Source: Bosea sp. BIWAKO-01 (GTDB lineage Bacteria; Pseudomonadota; Alphaproteobacteria; Rhizobiales; Beijerinckiaceae). Taken from it: a DNA stretch of 64,000 bases. The notes beneath the pieces are model-generated. The model did no database searches. It was not told where the DNA came from and worked only from the letters and a program-made list of their open reading frames with translations. The position numbers were made by a program, and so were the translations under genes. This document shows, piece by piece, positions 8,715-16,550 of this stretch. The DNA lies in contig NZ_BCQA01000001.1 in assembly GCF_001748145.1 (NCBI RefSeq), forward strand, positions 5,358,501-5,422,500, given 5' to 3'. Positions within the stretch are counted from its first letter, which is position 1, and each line of letters starts with the position of its first letter.

Positions 8715-8770
8715 TGCTCTCGCTAATGGCGCGCCCGTGACGGGATCGCCCCCCGCCTGAGGATCGCTTC

Positions 8771-10108
8771 ATGTCAGCCACTGCCCTTCACAGCGAAACC
8801 GACCGCAGCAACGCTCCGGACGCCTTCTGGATGCCGTTCACGCCGATGCGCGGCTTCAAGCAGGAGCCGATGCTGTTCGAGCGCGCCGAGGGCATGAACT
8901 ACTTCACTCCCGAGGGGCGCCAGGTTCTCGACGCGATGGCAGGCCTCTGGTGCGTCAATGCCGGCCATGGCCAGCAGCGCATCGTCGAGGCGATCCGCGA
9001 GGCGGCGGGGCGCCTCGACTTCGTCTCTTCGTTCAAGATGAGCCATCCGTCCGCGCAGACCTATGCGGCACGGCTGTGCGATTTCGCGCCCGAGGGGCTC
9101 GATCACGTCTTCTTCGTCAATTCCGGCTCCGAGGCTGTCGATACCGCGCTCAAGATCGCACGCGCCTATCACCATGCGCGCGGCGATGCGCGCCGCACCA
9201 AGCTGATCGGTCGGGCCAAGGGCTATCACGGCATGGGCTTTGGCGGGCTGTCCGTGGCAGGCCTCGGCCGGCACAAGCGCGGCTTTGGCCCGCTGCTGCC
9301 CGAGGTCGCCCATTTCGCCCTGCCCTATGATGCCGGCATGGCATTCTCGCGCGGCCAGCCGGACGCCGGCGCGGCCTATGCCGAGGAACTTGAACGCGTG
9401 CTCGAGATGAACGACCCGGCCAGCGTCGCTGCCGTCATCGTCGAGCCGGTCACCGGCTCGGGCGGCGTCTATCCGCCGCCGAAGGGTTATCTCGAGCGCC
9501 TGCGCGCGATCTGCGACAAGCATGGTGTGCTCCTGATCTTCGACGAGGTCATCACGGGCTTTGGGCGCCTCGGCACCCCATTCGCGGCGCAGGCATTCGG
9601 CGTGACGCCCGACCTCATCACCTGCGCCAAGGGCATGACCAATGGCGCAGTACCGATGGGCGGCGTCATCGTCTCGAACGCGGTCTATGATGCCTTCATG
9701 GCCGGCCCGCCCGAGGTGATCGAGCTGTTCCACGGCTATACCTATTCGGCTCACCCGCTCGCTTGCGCCGCTGGGCTCGCCACGCTCGATGTCTTCGCCG
9801 AACAGGGCATCGTGGCGCGCGCGAAGGCGACCAGCACGCATTGGCAGGAGCGTGCGCTGGCGCTCAAGGGCTCCCCGCATGTTGCCGACATCCGCAGCAT
9901 CGGCCTGCTCGGCGCCGTGGAGCTGACACCGCGGCCAGGGCAGCCCGGCGCGCGCGGGGCTGCCTGCGCCAAGGCCTGCTACGAGGCCGGCGTGCTGGTG
10001 CGCGGGTCGGGGGACACGATCGTGCTGTCGCCGCCGCTCATCGTCTCGGAAGGCGAGATCGACCTGGTCTTCGCGACCATCGCGACGGCCCTGCTCAGCA
10101 TCGACTGA
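8771..10108 (+). CDS. Class III PLP-dependent omega-amino acid:pyruvate-type aminotransferase
   Basis: PLP enzyme of 445 aa, closest by motif to beta-alanine/omega-amine:pyruvate transaminases. The pattern includes FWMPFTPMRGFK, MAGLWCVNAGHG, NSGSEAVDTALKIAR, GYHGMGFGGLSV, LLIFDEVITGFGR (Asp258, ring-nitrogen contact) and CAKGMTNGAVPMGGV (Lys287, Schiff-base lysine). Length is normal. It probably moves a terminal amino group from an amine or omega-amino acid to pyruvate or glyoxylate, giving an aldehyde. It follows a GntR gene by 105 bp containing a large dyad, with a good ribosome-binding site (GAGGAT). In context it may deaminate the amine freed by the C45 amidohydrolase of the same module. 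The exact amine is not known. Confidence 0.9.
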   Translation: MSATALHSETDRSNAPDAFWMPFTPMRGFKQEPMLFERAEGMNYFTPEGRQVLDAMAGLWCVNAGHGQQRIVEAIREAAGRLDFVSSFKMSHPSAQTYAARLCDFAPEGLDHVFFVNSGSEAVDTALKIARAYHHARGDARRTKLIGRAKGYHGMGFGGLSVAGLGRHKRGFGPLLPEVAHFALPYDAGMAFSRGQPDAGAAYAEELERVLEMNDPASVAAVIVEPVTGSGGVYPPPKGYLERLRAICDKHGVLLIFDEVITGFGRLGTPFAAQAFGVTPDLITCAKGMTNGAVPMGGVIVSNAVYDAFMAGPPEVIELFHGYTYSAHPLACAAGLATLDVFAEQGIVARAKATSTHWQERALALKGSPHVADIRSIGLLGAVELTPRPGQPGARGAACAKACYEAGVLVRGSGDTIVLSPPLIVSEGEIDLVFATIATALLSID

Positions 10109-10166
10109 GCCATCGACCCGAAGGATGGATTGCGGTTTTCGGGAAAGCCGCCGCCGGGACAGAACG

Positions 10167-10209
10167 CTGGATCGCCGGGCCGGATACGAGATCCGGTCAG
10201 ACGATCCAG
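10167..10209. terminator. Nested stem-loop in a convergent gap (bidirectional terminator or REP-like element)
   Basis: Outer arms CTGGATCG (10167-10174) and CGATCCAG (10202-10209) are perfect. Inner arms CCGGAT (10180-10185) and ATCCGG (10191-10196) are perfect, with symmetric 5-nt internal loops and a 5-nt apical loop. It lies between the convergent transaminase and SBP genes. There is no T-run, so it may be a palindromic repeat element that also stops or protects both transcripts. Confidence 0.5.
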
Positions 10210-10221
10210 TGCCGCGGCTCT

Positions 10222-11781
10222 TCAGGACTTGATCGCAACCTCCCAGGCCCGTGCGCGCGACTCCCACGGCACGAAGCCGGAGACGCGCGCCGTCGAGGCC
10301 CAGGCTTCGATCGAGTTGAACAGCATCACCAGCGGCACGTCGTCGATCATCCGCTTGTGCAGTTCGTCGAAGATCTTCTGACGCTCGGCCGGGCTCTCGA
10401 TCTTCGAGGCCTTGTCGAGCAGCGCGATCACGGCGGGATCATCCCAGACCTTGCGCGGCTGGTCCGCCTTCGGCCCGGTGAAATGCTCGAAGCTCAGCGC
10501 CGGGTCGAGCCGCGCCGAGTAGGAATGCACCATCAGCTGGTAATTGCCCTTGAGGAAGCGATCCATATGGGTCGCCCACTCCACGACATCGATGTCCGAG
10601 TTGACGCCGACGGCCTGGAACATCGACTGCAGCACGACTGCGATGTTGAAGCTTGGCGCCGATTTACGGTTATTGGTGGTGATCTTCAGCCGCTCGCCCT
10701 TGTAGCCGGCCTCGGTGAGAAGCTTCTTCGCACGCGCTGGATCGTAGCCGTGCGAGAGGTTCTGCACGTCGCTGTGATAGGCCGACTTGGCGTGGATGGT
10801 GGAATTGTTCGGCTGCACGCCGTGATCGGAGACGATCGCGACGAGCTGGCTGAAATCGATGGCCGCTGCAAGCGCCTGGCGCATCGCTGGCGTCCTGAAG
10901 ACCGGGTCATTGGTCTGGAAGAGCAGTGCATGGCGCGCTGCCGTGGTCGCGGTCTGGACCGTAATGCCGGGAGCCTTCTTCAGCTCGGCGACATCGGAGC
11001 CCAGCACTTCGGCAATGTCGATCTGGCCTGCGATCAGGCCGGCCTTCACCGAGGCTGCATCCGGGACGACCAGGAACCTGACCTCCGGAACGAGCGGCCG
11101 CTTGCTGCCGGCAAAGCCATCGAGGCCGCCGGGCAGCGACTGGTAGCCATCAAAGCGCGTCAGGCTGATCTGCTGACCGCGCCGCCACTCGCCGAACTTG
11201 AAGGGCCCGGTTCCCACCGGTGCCTTCCACGACCCGTCAGGATTCAGCGAATCCCTGTGAAGCACCGCGGCGCTGCCGCAATCGGTGCGCGCCAGCGAGA
11301 ACAGGAAGAGCGCGTTGGGCTCGTTGATGCGCATACGCACGGTGGTTGGCGACACGGCTTCGACCGCTTCGACCTTGAGCCCGCTGCGGCCGTCGAAATC
11401 GGCAAGGCAACGCCACTCCGTCTTCGGGTCCATATAGCGCTGCCAACTCCAGACGACGTCCGCGGCGGTCAGCGGCGCACCGTTATGGAAGGTCAGTCCC
11501 TTGCGCAGTTCGAAGGTGTAGCTCAACCCATCCGGTGAGGTTTCCACCTTCTCCGCCAGCATGGGGCCGACGGTGCCGCCTTCGCGATAGGCGACCAGTC
11601 CTTCGACCATGTGGAGGGTCACCGCGTCGCTGTCGTCGTCGCGATTGACGCCTGGATTCGTGCCGCGAATATCGGCCCTGAGGGCGATGGTCAGGGTTTG
11701 CGCCGCCACCGGAGCACTCGACAGTGCCGCGAGCAGCGCCACCGTCGCAATGCGCGTTCGTGAAGCACGTCTCATGAGCAA
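10222..11781 (-). CDS. Family 5 ABC transporter substrate-binding protein (module C)
   Basis: SBP_bac_5 receptor, 519 aa, with a twin-Arg-containing but otherwise Sec-like signal peptide (MLMRRASRTR then a hydrophobic stretch, cleavage near AAQ at residues 26-28). A second in-frame ATG lies six bases downstream. It shares with its three paralogues NPGVNRDDDSDAVTLHMVEG, MDPKTEWRCLADFDGR, RTDCGSAAVLHRDS, GTGPF and the block up to QPRKVWDD. It lies 19 bp after the C45 gene 11801-12949, so the two are almost certainly one transcript. No permease or ATPase accompanies it. It is more diverged from the others in the mid-region, consistent with a different ligand. Confidence 0.92.
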   Translation of the reverse strand: MLMRRASRTRIATVALLAALSSAPVAAQTLTIALRADIRGTNPGVNRDDDSDAVTLHMVEGLVAYREGGTVGPMLAEKVETSPDGLSYTFELRKGLTFHNGAPLTAADVVWSWQRYMDPKTEWRCLADFDGRSGLKVEAVEAVSPTTVRMRINEPNALFLFSLARTDCGSAAVLHRDSLNPDGSWKAPVGTGPFKFGEWRRGQQISLTRFDGYQSLPGGLDGFAGSKRPLVPEVRFLVVPDAASVKAGLIAGQIDIAEVLGSDVAELKKAPGITVQTATTAARHALLFQTNDPVFRTPAMRQALAAAIDFSQLVAIVSDHGVQPNNSTIHAKSAYHSDVQNLSHGYDPARAKKLLTEAGYKGERLKITTNNRKSAPSFNIAVVLQSMFQAVGVNSDIDVVEWATHMDRFLKGNYQLMVHSYSARLDPALSFEHFTGPKADQPRKVWDDPAVIALLDKASKIESPAERQKIFDELHKRMIDDVPLVMLFNSIEAWASTARVSGFVPWESRARAWEVAIKS

Positions 11782-11800
11782 GGACCTCCCAATCCCCGTG

Positions 11801-12949
11801 TCAGGCCGCAGCCGCGACGGCGACCGGATCGCCGGAAAGGCTGTAGCGGGTGAAGTGTCGGTTGAGCGCGGGCAGCGGCGCCACCTCCATGATGCCGAGC
11901 CCTGGCTCCATCACGATCATCGCGACGCTCGCCGTCAAATCACCGGTCGTTCCGGCCCGTGGCGGGCGACAGACGGAATAGGGCGACAGGAAATCGTCGA
12001 AGAGCGCGGCCTTCAGATCCTCCCGCGTCAGGAAGCGCTGCGGCTCGGTCAACAATCGCCTGACACGCCAGTCGCGGTAGTGACTGTCGGGTGAGCCGAA
12101 GCCGGTATCGCGCAGCTTGGCAAGCGCGACCGGACTGATCCAGTGATTCGCGTGCACGATGAGCCCGTCTTCCGGATAGACCGGAAACGCCTCGTCCGGG
12201 GCGCATTCGAGGTCGATGGCAAAGCCCCGGTCCTGGCTCAGCATCATATTGGTCGAGCAGGCCTTCGGCGTGGTCGCCACCACTTTCATCGCCAGTGCCA
12301 GGTGCTCCTGCTCCAGTGCCTTGCGGCGCACCAAGGCGAGCGGAACGCCTTCCTGGCGGTAGTCGCGATCACTGCGTAGATAGTTGCCGGTCACGCAGAT
12401 GCCGGCTTCGTTCATGCCGTGACGACCGAGGCCGCCCGCCTCGACGAAAGTGAGCAGGTCGGGCCCATCCTGCCGGTGCACGCGCAACACGATCGCGGTT
12501 TCCGCGCATTCCGGCTGCCAGTCCCAGTTCTGGCCCTGGATAATGCCTCCGCTCCAGCTTCGCTCCGGCAGGATGATGGCGCCGGTGCAGCCATCAGCCA
12601 TCTTCTCCTCGTCCTCATCATCCTCATCAATAGGGCGCGAAGCGAGCAGGCGCGCCTTGGCGACGATCTCGGTCCGTGCATTGATCATGATGATCGCGGA
12701 GAGGTCGAGGCCGGCCCCGTCGGCGATGCCGCGCATTTCCTCGAGATAGCCCTCGTCGAAGGCAGCAATTCCCCGGCTGAACTCGGCGATCAGCGCTTCA
12801 CGTTCACCTGGCTTCGATCCGAGCCTGTCGAGTTGTCCGGCATAGAAGCGTGCGCTGCGATGCACGCGATCCGTCACCGCCAGACCATGCTGCCGCCCTC
12901 GTTCGTAAGGCGACCCAGATACCGAGACGAAGGGAAATGGTGCAATCAT
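11801..12949 (-). CDS. C45-family autoproteolytic Ntn acyltransferase/hydrolase (module C)
   Basis: Second C45/AAT-family Ntn hydrolase, 382 aa, colinear with 6543-7685. Predicted self-cleavage is between Gly120 and Cys121 in DGCTG, followed by GQNWDW. A short acidic run (DEDDEDEEK, residues 108-116) precedes the cleavage site and is absent from the paralogue. The FPVYPEDGLIVHANHW and VCRPPRAGTTGDLTASVAMI blocks are conserved between the two. It is the promoter-proximal gene of an operon with the SBP at 10222-11781 and is divergent from a GntR gene. It is expected to remove an acyl group from an amide. The two paralogues probably differ in acyl or amine preference. Confidence 0.88.
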   Translation of the reverse strand: MIAPFPFVSVSGSPYERGRQHGLAVTDRVHRSARFYAGQLDRLGSKPGEREALIAEFSRGIAAFDEGYLEEMRGIADGAGLDLSAIIMINARTEIVAKARLLASRPIDEDDEDEEKMADGCTGAIILPERSWSGGIIQGQNWDWQPECAETAIVLRVHRQDGPDLLTFVEAGGLGRHGMNEAGICVTGNYLRSDRDYRQEGVPLALVRRKALEQEHLALAMKVVATTPKACSTNMMLSQDRGFAIDLECAPDEAFPVYPEDGLIVHANHWISPVALAKLRDTGFGSPDSHYRDWRVRRLLTEPQRFLTREDLKAALFDDFLSPYSVCRPPRAGTTGDLTASVAMIVMEPGLGIMEVAPLPALNRHFTRYSLSGDPVAVAAAA

Positions 12950-12960
12950 CCACAGGCTCT

Positions 12961-12986
12961 GTGTTTTTTATTGCAATTATATACAC
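12961..12986. promoter_or_regulatory. 26-bp imperfect palindrome, candidate operator for the module C GntR
   Basis: Left half GTGTTTTTTATTG (12961-12973) and right half CAATTATATACAC (12974-12986) are complementary at 10 of 13 positions. It lies in the very AT-rich 63-bp gap between the divergent C45 (start 12949) and GntR genes, in otherwise GC-rich DNA. Its position overlaps any promoter there. The operator role is inferred. Confidence 0.55.
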
Positions 12987-13012
12987 TGGACCATCGCCAA
13001 ACCTTATTGTCA

Positions 13013-13927
13013 ATGGCAAGAAAGGGAAGCTTCGGAGACGCCCACGTGTCGAGCGGACTGCATCGCGAAATCATTGGTGACATCCTGCGGCTCGGCCGGG
13101 ACGAAGGATGGGCGGTCGATGCCCCGGTCGGGGAAAAGCCACTGGCCACTCGTCTCGGCGTTTCACGAACGCCGGTGCGCCGCGCCCTGATCGATCTCAG
13201 CGAACGCGGCATCCTGCGGCGGGAACTCGGCTCGGGCTTCAAGCTCAACCGCCCGATCGATGCCGCGGTCATTGCGGAATGCAGCAATGATGCTGCCGGC
13301 GGCAAGGAACTCTACCGGAAGATCCTGAACGACCGCGCCGCGGGTCTGATTCCGCCATCGGTGACGGAGAACGCCTTGCTCGCGCATTTCGGCGCATCGC
13401 GTGGCGATCTGCGGCGCGCCTTGCTGCGCCTCTCGGCGGAAGGAATCGTCCAGCGCCAGCGCGGTCATGGCTGGCAGTTCTCGGAAAGCCTCGATAACCC
13501 GCAGGCCATCCTCGAAAGCTATGCCTTCCGCGAGGCCGTCGAGACAGCGGCTCTCAGCCAGCCCGATTACCGCATCGATGCGACCGTGCTGGAGCGGATG
13601 CGCAATGCGCATGAGGCGCTGATGCGCAAGCCCGCCTCCGAGATCGCGCCGGACATGTGGTTCCAGGTGAATGCCGAATTCCATGAGACGCTCGCCTCAT
13701 GGTCACGCAACCGCTTCTTCCTGCAGGCGGTCAAGCGCCAGAATGCGCTGCGGCGCATGCATCAATTCGTCGACTTCCCGCAATTGACGCCCGAGCAGAT
13801 CAAACAGTCCTGCGAGGATCATCTCGCCATCCTCGACGCTCTGGCAGCGGGGGATCGCCCGCGTGCCGTCGCCCTGCTCTCGGCCCATCTGAGCCAGGCA
13901 GCACAGGACTGGCACAATCAGAACTAA
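13013..13927 (+). CDS. GntR-family regulator with two winged helices and an FCD domain (module C)
   Basis: Regulator of 304 aa if started at the ATG at 13013. A GTG at 13046 has a better ribosome-binding site (GGAG 8 nt upstream) and would give 293 aa. The first winged helix has KPLATRLGVSRTPVRRALID and ELGSGFKL. The second has ENALLAHFGASRGDLRRALL and RQRGHGWQFS. An FCD domain follows with VNAEFHETLASWSRNRFFL and CEDHLAILDALAAGDRP. The layout is the same as that of 7769-8665, showing that the two regulators are paralogues. It probably controls the divergent C45-SBP operon through the palindrome at 12961-12986 and may be co-transcribed with the downstream GMC oxidoreductase. A longer open frame upstream runs antisense through the C45 gene and is rejected. 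Confidence 0.88.
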   Translation: MARKGSFGDAHVSSGLHREIIGDILRLGRDEGWAVDAPVGEKPLATRLGVSRTPVRRALIDLSERGILRRELGSGFKLNRPIDAAVIAECSNDAAGGKELYRKILNDRAAGLIPPSVTENALLAHFGASRGDLRRALLRLSAEGIVQRQRGHGWQFSESLDNPQAILESYAFREAVETAALSQPDYRIDATVLERMRNAHEALMRKPASEIAPDMWFQVNAEFHETLASWSRNRFFLQAVKRQNALRRMHQFVDFPQLTPEQIKQSCEDHLAILDALAAGDRPRAVALLSAHLSQAAQDWHNQN

Positions 13928-14043
13928 AGACGCATGCGCGCCCTTGCCCCGGGGCTTGGCTTTTCCTCCGGTCTTCCCGATGGTTCGGGCGCCGCTCCCG
14001 AAAGGCGGCAAAGCCCATGCCTCTCCTTTGCCAGCAGGATGCC

Positions 14044-15672
14044 ATGTCTGATCGCAGGAATATCGGCACCTTCGACTATGTCGTGATCGGTGCGGGGTCG
14101 GCGGGCTGCCTGCTCGCGAACCGGCTCTCGGCCGATCGGTCCAAGCGCGTGCTCGTGCTGGAAGCCGGCGGCATGGACGACTGGATCTGGTTCCACGTCC
14201 CGGTCGGCTATCTCTACGCGATCGGCAATCCACGTGCCGACTGGTTGTTCCAGACCGAACCGCAGGCGGGTTTGGGCGGCCGGGCGCTCGCCTATCCGCG
14301 TGGCAAGGTCGTCGGCGGCTGTTCGGCGATCAACGCGATGATCTATATGCGCGGTCAGGCCGCCGATTATGACGGCTGGCGGCAACTTGGTCTGCAGGGC
14401 TGGAGCTGGGACGACGTACTGCCCTATTTCCTGAAGCACGAAGACCATATCGCGCCGCCAGCCGGCGGATTGCATCGCTCCGGCGGGGAATGGCGCGTCG
14501 AGAACCCGCGCGTGCGCTGGGCCATTCTCGATGCCGTCCGTGACGCGGCACAGGCGGCAGGAATCGCCAAGATCGATGATTTCAACACCGGCGACAATGA
14601 AGGGTCGGCCTATTTCCAGGTCAACCAGAAGCGCGGTCGGCGGGTGAGCTCCTATCGCGCCTTCCTGGTTCCGGCTCTGGGCCGCGAGAATATCCGGCTG
14701 GAAACCCATGTGCTGGTCGAGCGCATCATCATCGAGGAGGGCCGTGCCCGCGCGGTCGAATTCATCCATCAGGGCGAAAAGCTGCGCGTGGAGTCGAGCG
14801 GCGAGGTCGTGCTGAGCGCCGGAGCGGTCGGCTCACCCGCCATTCTCGAGCGGTCTGGCATCGGCGACGGTGAACGGCTCCAGGCTCTGGGTATCGAGAC
14901 GCGGCGTCATCTACCGGGCGTCGGCGAGAACCTTCAGGACCATTTGCAGATCAGGCCCGTCTACAAGGTGGAGGGTGTGCGCACGCTCAACAGCGACTAT
15001 GCCAAACTCTGGCGCAGGCCGCTGATGGCGCTGGAATACGCGGCGCTGCGCACCGGGCCGCTGACCATGGCGCCGTCGCAGGTGGGGGCCTTCGCCAAAT
15101 CTTCGGCTGACTACGCCACGGCCAATCTCGAATTCCATTTTCAGCCGCTTTCGCTCGACAAATGGGGCGACGGGCTGCACCCGTTCGGCGCCTTCACCGC
15201 CAGTGTCTGCAACTTGCGACCTTCGAGCCGTGGCAGCGTCCATCTGAAGAGCCCCGACGCGAGCGACGCTCCTGCGATCTCGCCGAACTATCTCGCAACG
15301 GATGAGGACAAGCAGGTCGCGGTCGATGCGCTGAAGCTCGCGCGCCGCATCGTCGCGCAGCAGCCGCTCGCACGGTTCAAGCCCCAGGAACACGTGCCTG
15401 GTCCTTCGGTGACGTCGGATGCGGAGTTGCTGGAGGCGGCAGGCCGGCTCGGAACCACGATCTTCCACCCGGCAGGCACGGCCCGAATGGGACGAGACGA
15501 CGATGCCGGCGCCGTGCTCGACGAACGCCTGCGCCTGCGCGGTGTCGAGGGCCTGCGCGTCATCGACGCTTCGGCCATGCCGCGCATCACCTCGGGCAAT
15601 ACGGCCGCCCCGACGATGATGATCGCGGAAAAAGGCGCCCAGATGATCCGGGACGACGCGCGAGGGCGTTGA
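14044..15672 (+). CDS. GMC-family FAD-dependent oxidoreductase (choline/alcohol dehydrogenase-like)
   Basis: Flavoprotein of 542 aa. The start at 14044 is chosen because the FAD-binding motif GAGSAG (residues 16-21) follows directly and an AGGA sits just upstream. An alternative ATG lies at 14017. GMC signatures seen: PRGKVVGGCSAINAMIYMRG, VVLSAGAVGSPAILERSGIG, PGVGENLQDHLQIRP, and the C-terminal active-site pair, His in HPAGTARMG and Asn in ITSGNTAAPTMMIAEKGAQM. The family oxidises primary alcohols such as choline or polyethylene glycol. It follows a GntR gene by 116 bp and takes the place held by the transaminase in module B. It may oxidise the alcohol (for instance an amino alcohol) freed by the C45 enzyme, which is inference. 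Confidence 0.92.
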   Translation: MSDRRNIGTFDYVVIGAGSAGCLLANRLSADRSKRVLVLEAGGMDDWIWFHVPVGYLYAIGNPRADWLFQTEPQAGLGGRALAYPRGKVVGGCSAINAMIYMRGQAADYDGWRQLGLQGWSWDDVLPYFLKHEDHIAPPAGGLHRSGGEWRVENPRVRWAILDAVRDAAQAAGIAKIDDFNTGDNEGSAYFQVNQKRGRRVSSYRAFLVPALGRENIRLETHVLVERIIIEEGRARAVEFIHQGEKLRVESSGEVVLSAGAVGSPAILERSGIGDGERLQALGIETRRHLPGVGENLQDHLQIRPVYKVEGVRTLNSDYAKLWRRPLMALEYAALRTGPLTMAPSQVGAFAKSSADYATANLEFHFQPLSLDKWGDGLHPFGAFTASVCNLRPSSRGSVHLKSPDASDAPAISPNYLATDEDKQVAVDALKLARRIVAQQPLARFKPQEHVPGPSVTSDAELLEAAGRLGTTIFHPAGTARMGRDDDAGAVLDERLRLRGVEGLRVIDASAMPRITSGNTAAPTMMIAEKGAQMIRDDARGR

Positions 15673-15679
15673 CCTCCAC

Positions 15680-15708
15680 GCCAAGCGGGAGCCTGCTGAC
15701 CGCTTGGC
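15680..15708. terminator. Stem-loop in the convergent gap between GMC oxidoreductase and eutC
   Basis: Perfect 9-bp stem, GCCAAGCGG (15680-15688) and CCGCTTGGC (15700-15708), with an 11-nt loop. A second 7-bp stem, GGCCGCG (15706-15712) and CGCGGCC (15720-15726), overlaps it. It sits 8 bp after the GMC stop codon and opposite the eutC end, a natural place for a bidirectional terminator. The T-run is weak. Confidence 0.6.
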
Positions 15709-15752
15709 CGCGTCTTATCCGCGGCCCGTCGCGGGGCCAGGTGCCGGCAGGT

Positions 15753-16550
15753 TCATCCCGTCGTGATCGAAGGCCGGGTCGCCGTCTCACCCGCCTCCAA
15801 TGCACGCTCGCTCTCGTCCTTGAGTTCGACGCCTGTCAGCGAACGCCTGAGAGCTTCCCGCATAAACCAGGCGAGCTTGAAGGCCGCGTGTTCGAAGGAA
15901 AGCCCGCCCGGGCGGATGTTCGAGACGCAGTTGCGCGTGGCATCGCTGAGGCCGCGCCGCGGCGCGAAGGTGAGATAGGCGCCAAGCGAGTCCGGCGAAG
16001 ACAGGCCGGGTCGCTCGCCGATCAGCACCGCGACGAGGCGCGCGCCCAGTGTCTCAGCCGCCTCGTCGCCCAGCGCGACGCGTGCCTGACTCGCAATCAC
16101 GACCGGCGCGAGTGTCAGCCCCTGGCGCTGCAGCAACGGCAGCATCGCGGCGACGAGCGGCGCCGCATTCTGCTGGACTGCTGTCGAGGACAGGCCATCG
16201 GCGACGACGAAGGCGAGATCGAAGACACCGCGTCGGGCCTGCAGCACCGCCTGCGCCTCGGGAGAGAGACGCCGCCCGAGGTCGGGTCGCCGCAGATAGA
16301 GATCGCGCGAGGGGGCGGCGCTCTCAACCTGCACCGTCTCCAGCGAGAGCGCTGCGAGTTCGGCCGCGACCTCTTCGGGGCGGAACGGGATATGAACCGC
16401 GTCGCGTGCCTGCGCATGGGCGAGGCCGAAGCGCAGCACCTCGCGCGTCGGCAAGGAAGCACCCGCGCGGCCGAGCGCAATGCGGGCCGGCGTCAGCCGC
16501 GTCAGCGCGGCCCAGCGCTCGTCGGCCGGGAGCGTGTCGTCACCGCTCAC
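15753..16550 (-). CDS. eutC: Ethanolamine ammonia-lyase small subunit
   Basis: EutC, 265 aa. With EutB it forms the adenosylcobalamin-dependent lyase that converts ethanolamine to acetaldehyde and ammonia. Recognisable blocks are TPARIALGRAGASLPTREV, FGLAHAQARDAVHIPF, YLRRPDLGRRL, VVADGLSSTAVQQNA, LIGERPGLSSPDSLGAYLTF and a conserved end with NCVSNIRPGGLSFEHAA. Length is normal for the short form lacking the extended enteric N-terminus. Its start overlaps the eutB stop by 4 bp (ATGA). No microcompartment shell genes and no reactivase eutA are present in the window. Confidence 0.95.
   Translation of the reverse strand: MSGDDTLPADERWAALTRLTPARIALGRAGASLPTREVLRFGLAHAQARDAVHIPFRPEEVAAELAALSLETVQVESAAPSRDLYLRRPDLGRRLSPEAQAVLQARRGVFDLAFVVADGLSSTAVQQNAAPLVAAMLPLLQRQGLTLAPVVIASQARVALGDEAAETLGARLVAVLIGERPGLSSPDSLGAYLTFAPRRGLSDATRNCVSNIRPGGLSFEHAAFKLAWFMREALRRSLTGVELKDESERALEAGETATRPSITTG

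Noticed and set aside
9763..11538. A 591-codon plus-strand open frame covering the end of the transaminase and the SBP
   Set aside because: Overlaps the transaminase out of frame and the SBP antisense; the translation has no family features.
12419..13012. N-terminal extension of the module C GntR across the C45 gene
   Set aside because: No similarity to regulators; the winged helix starts shortly after 13013.
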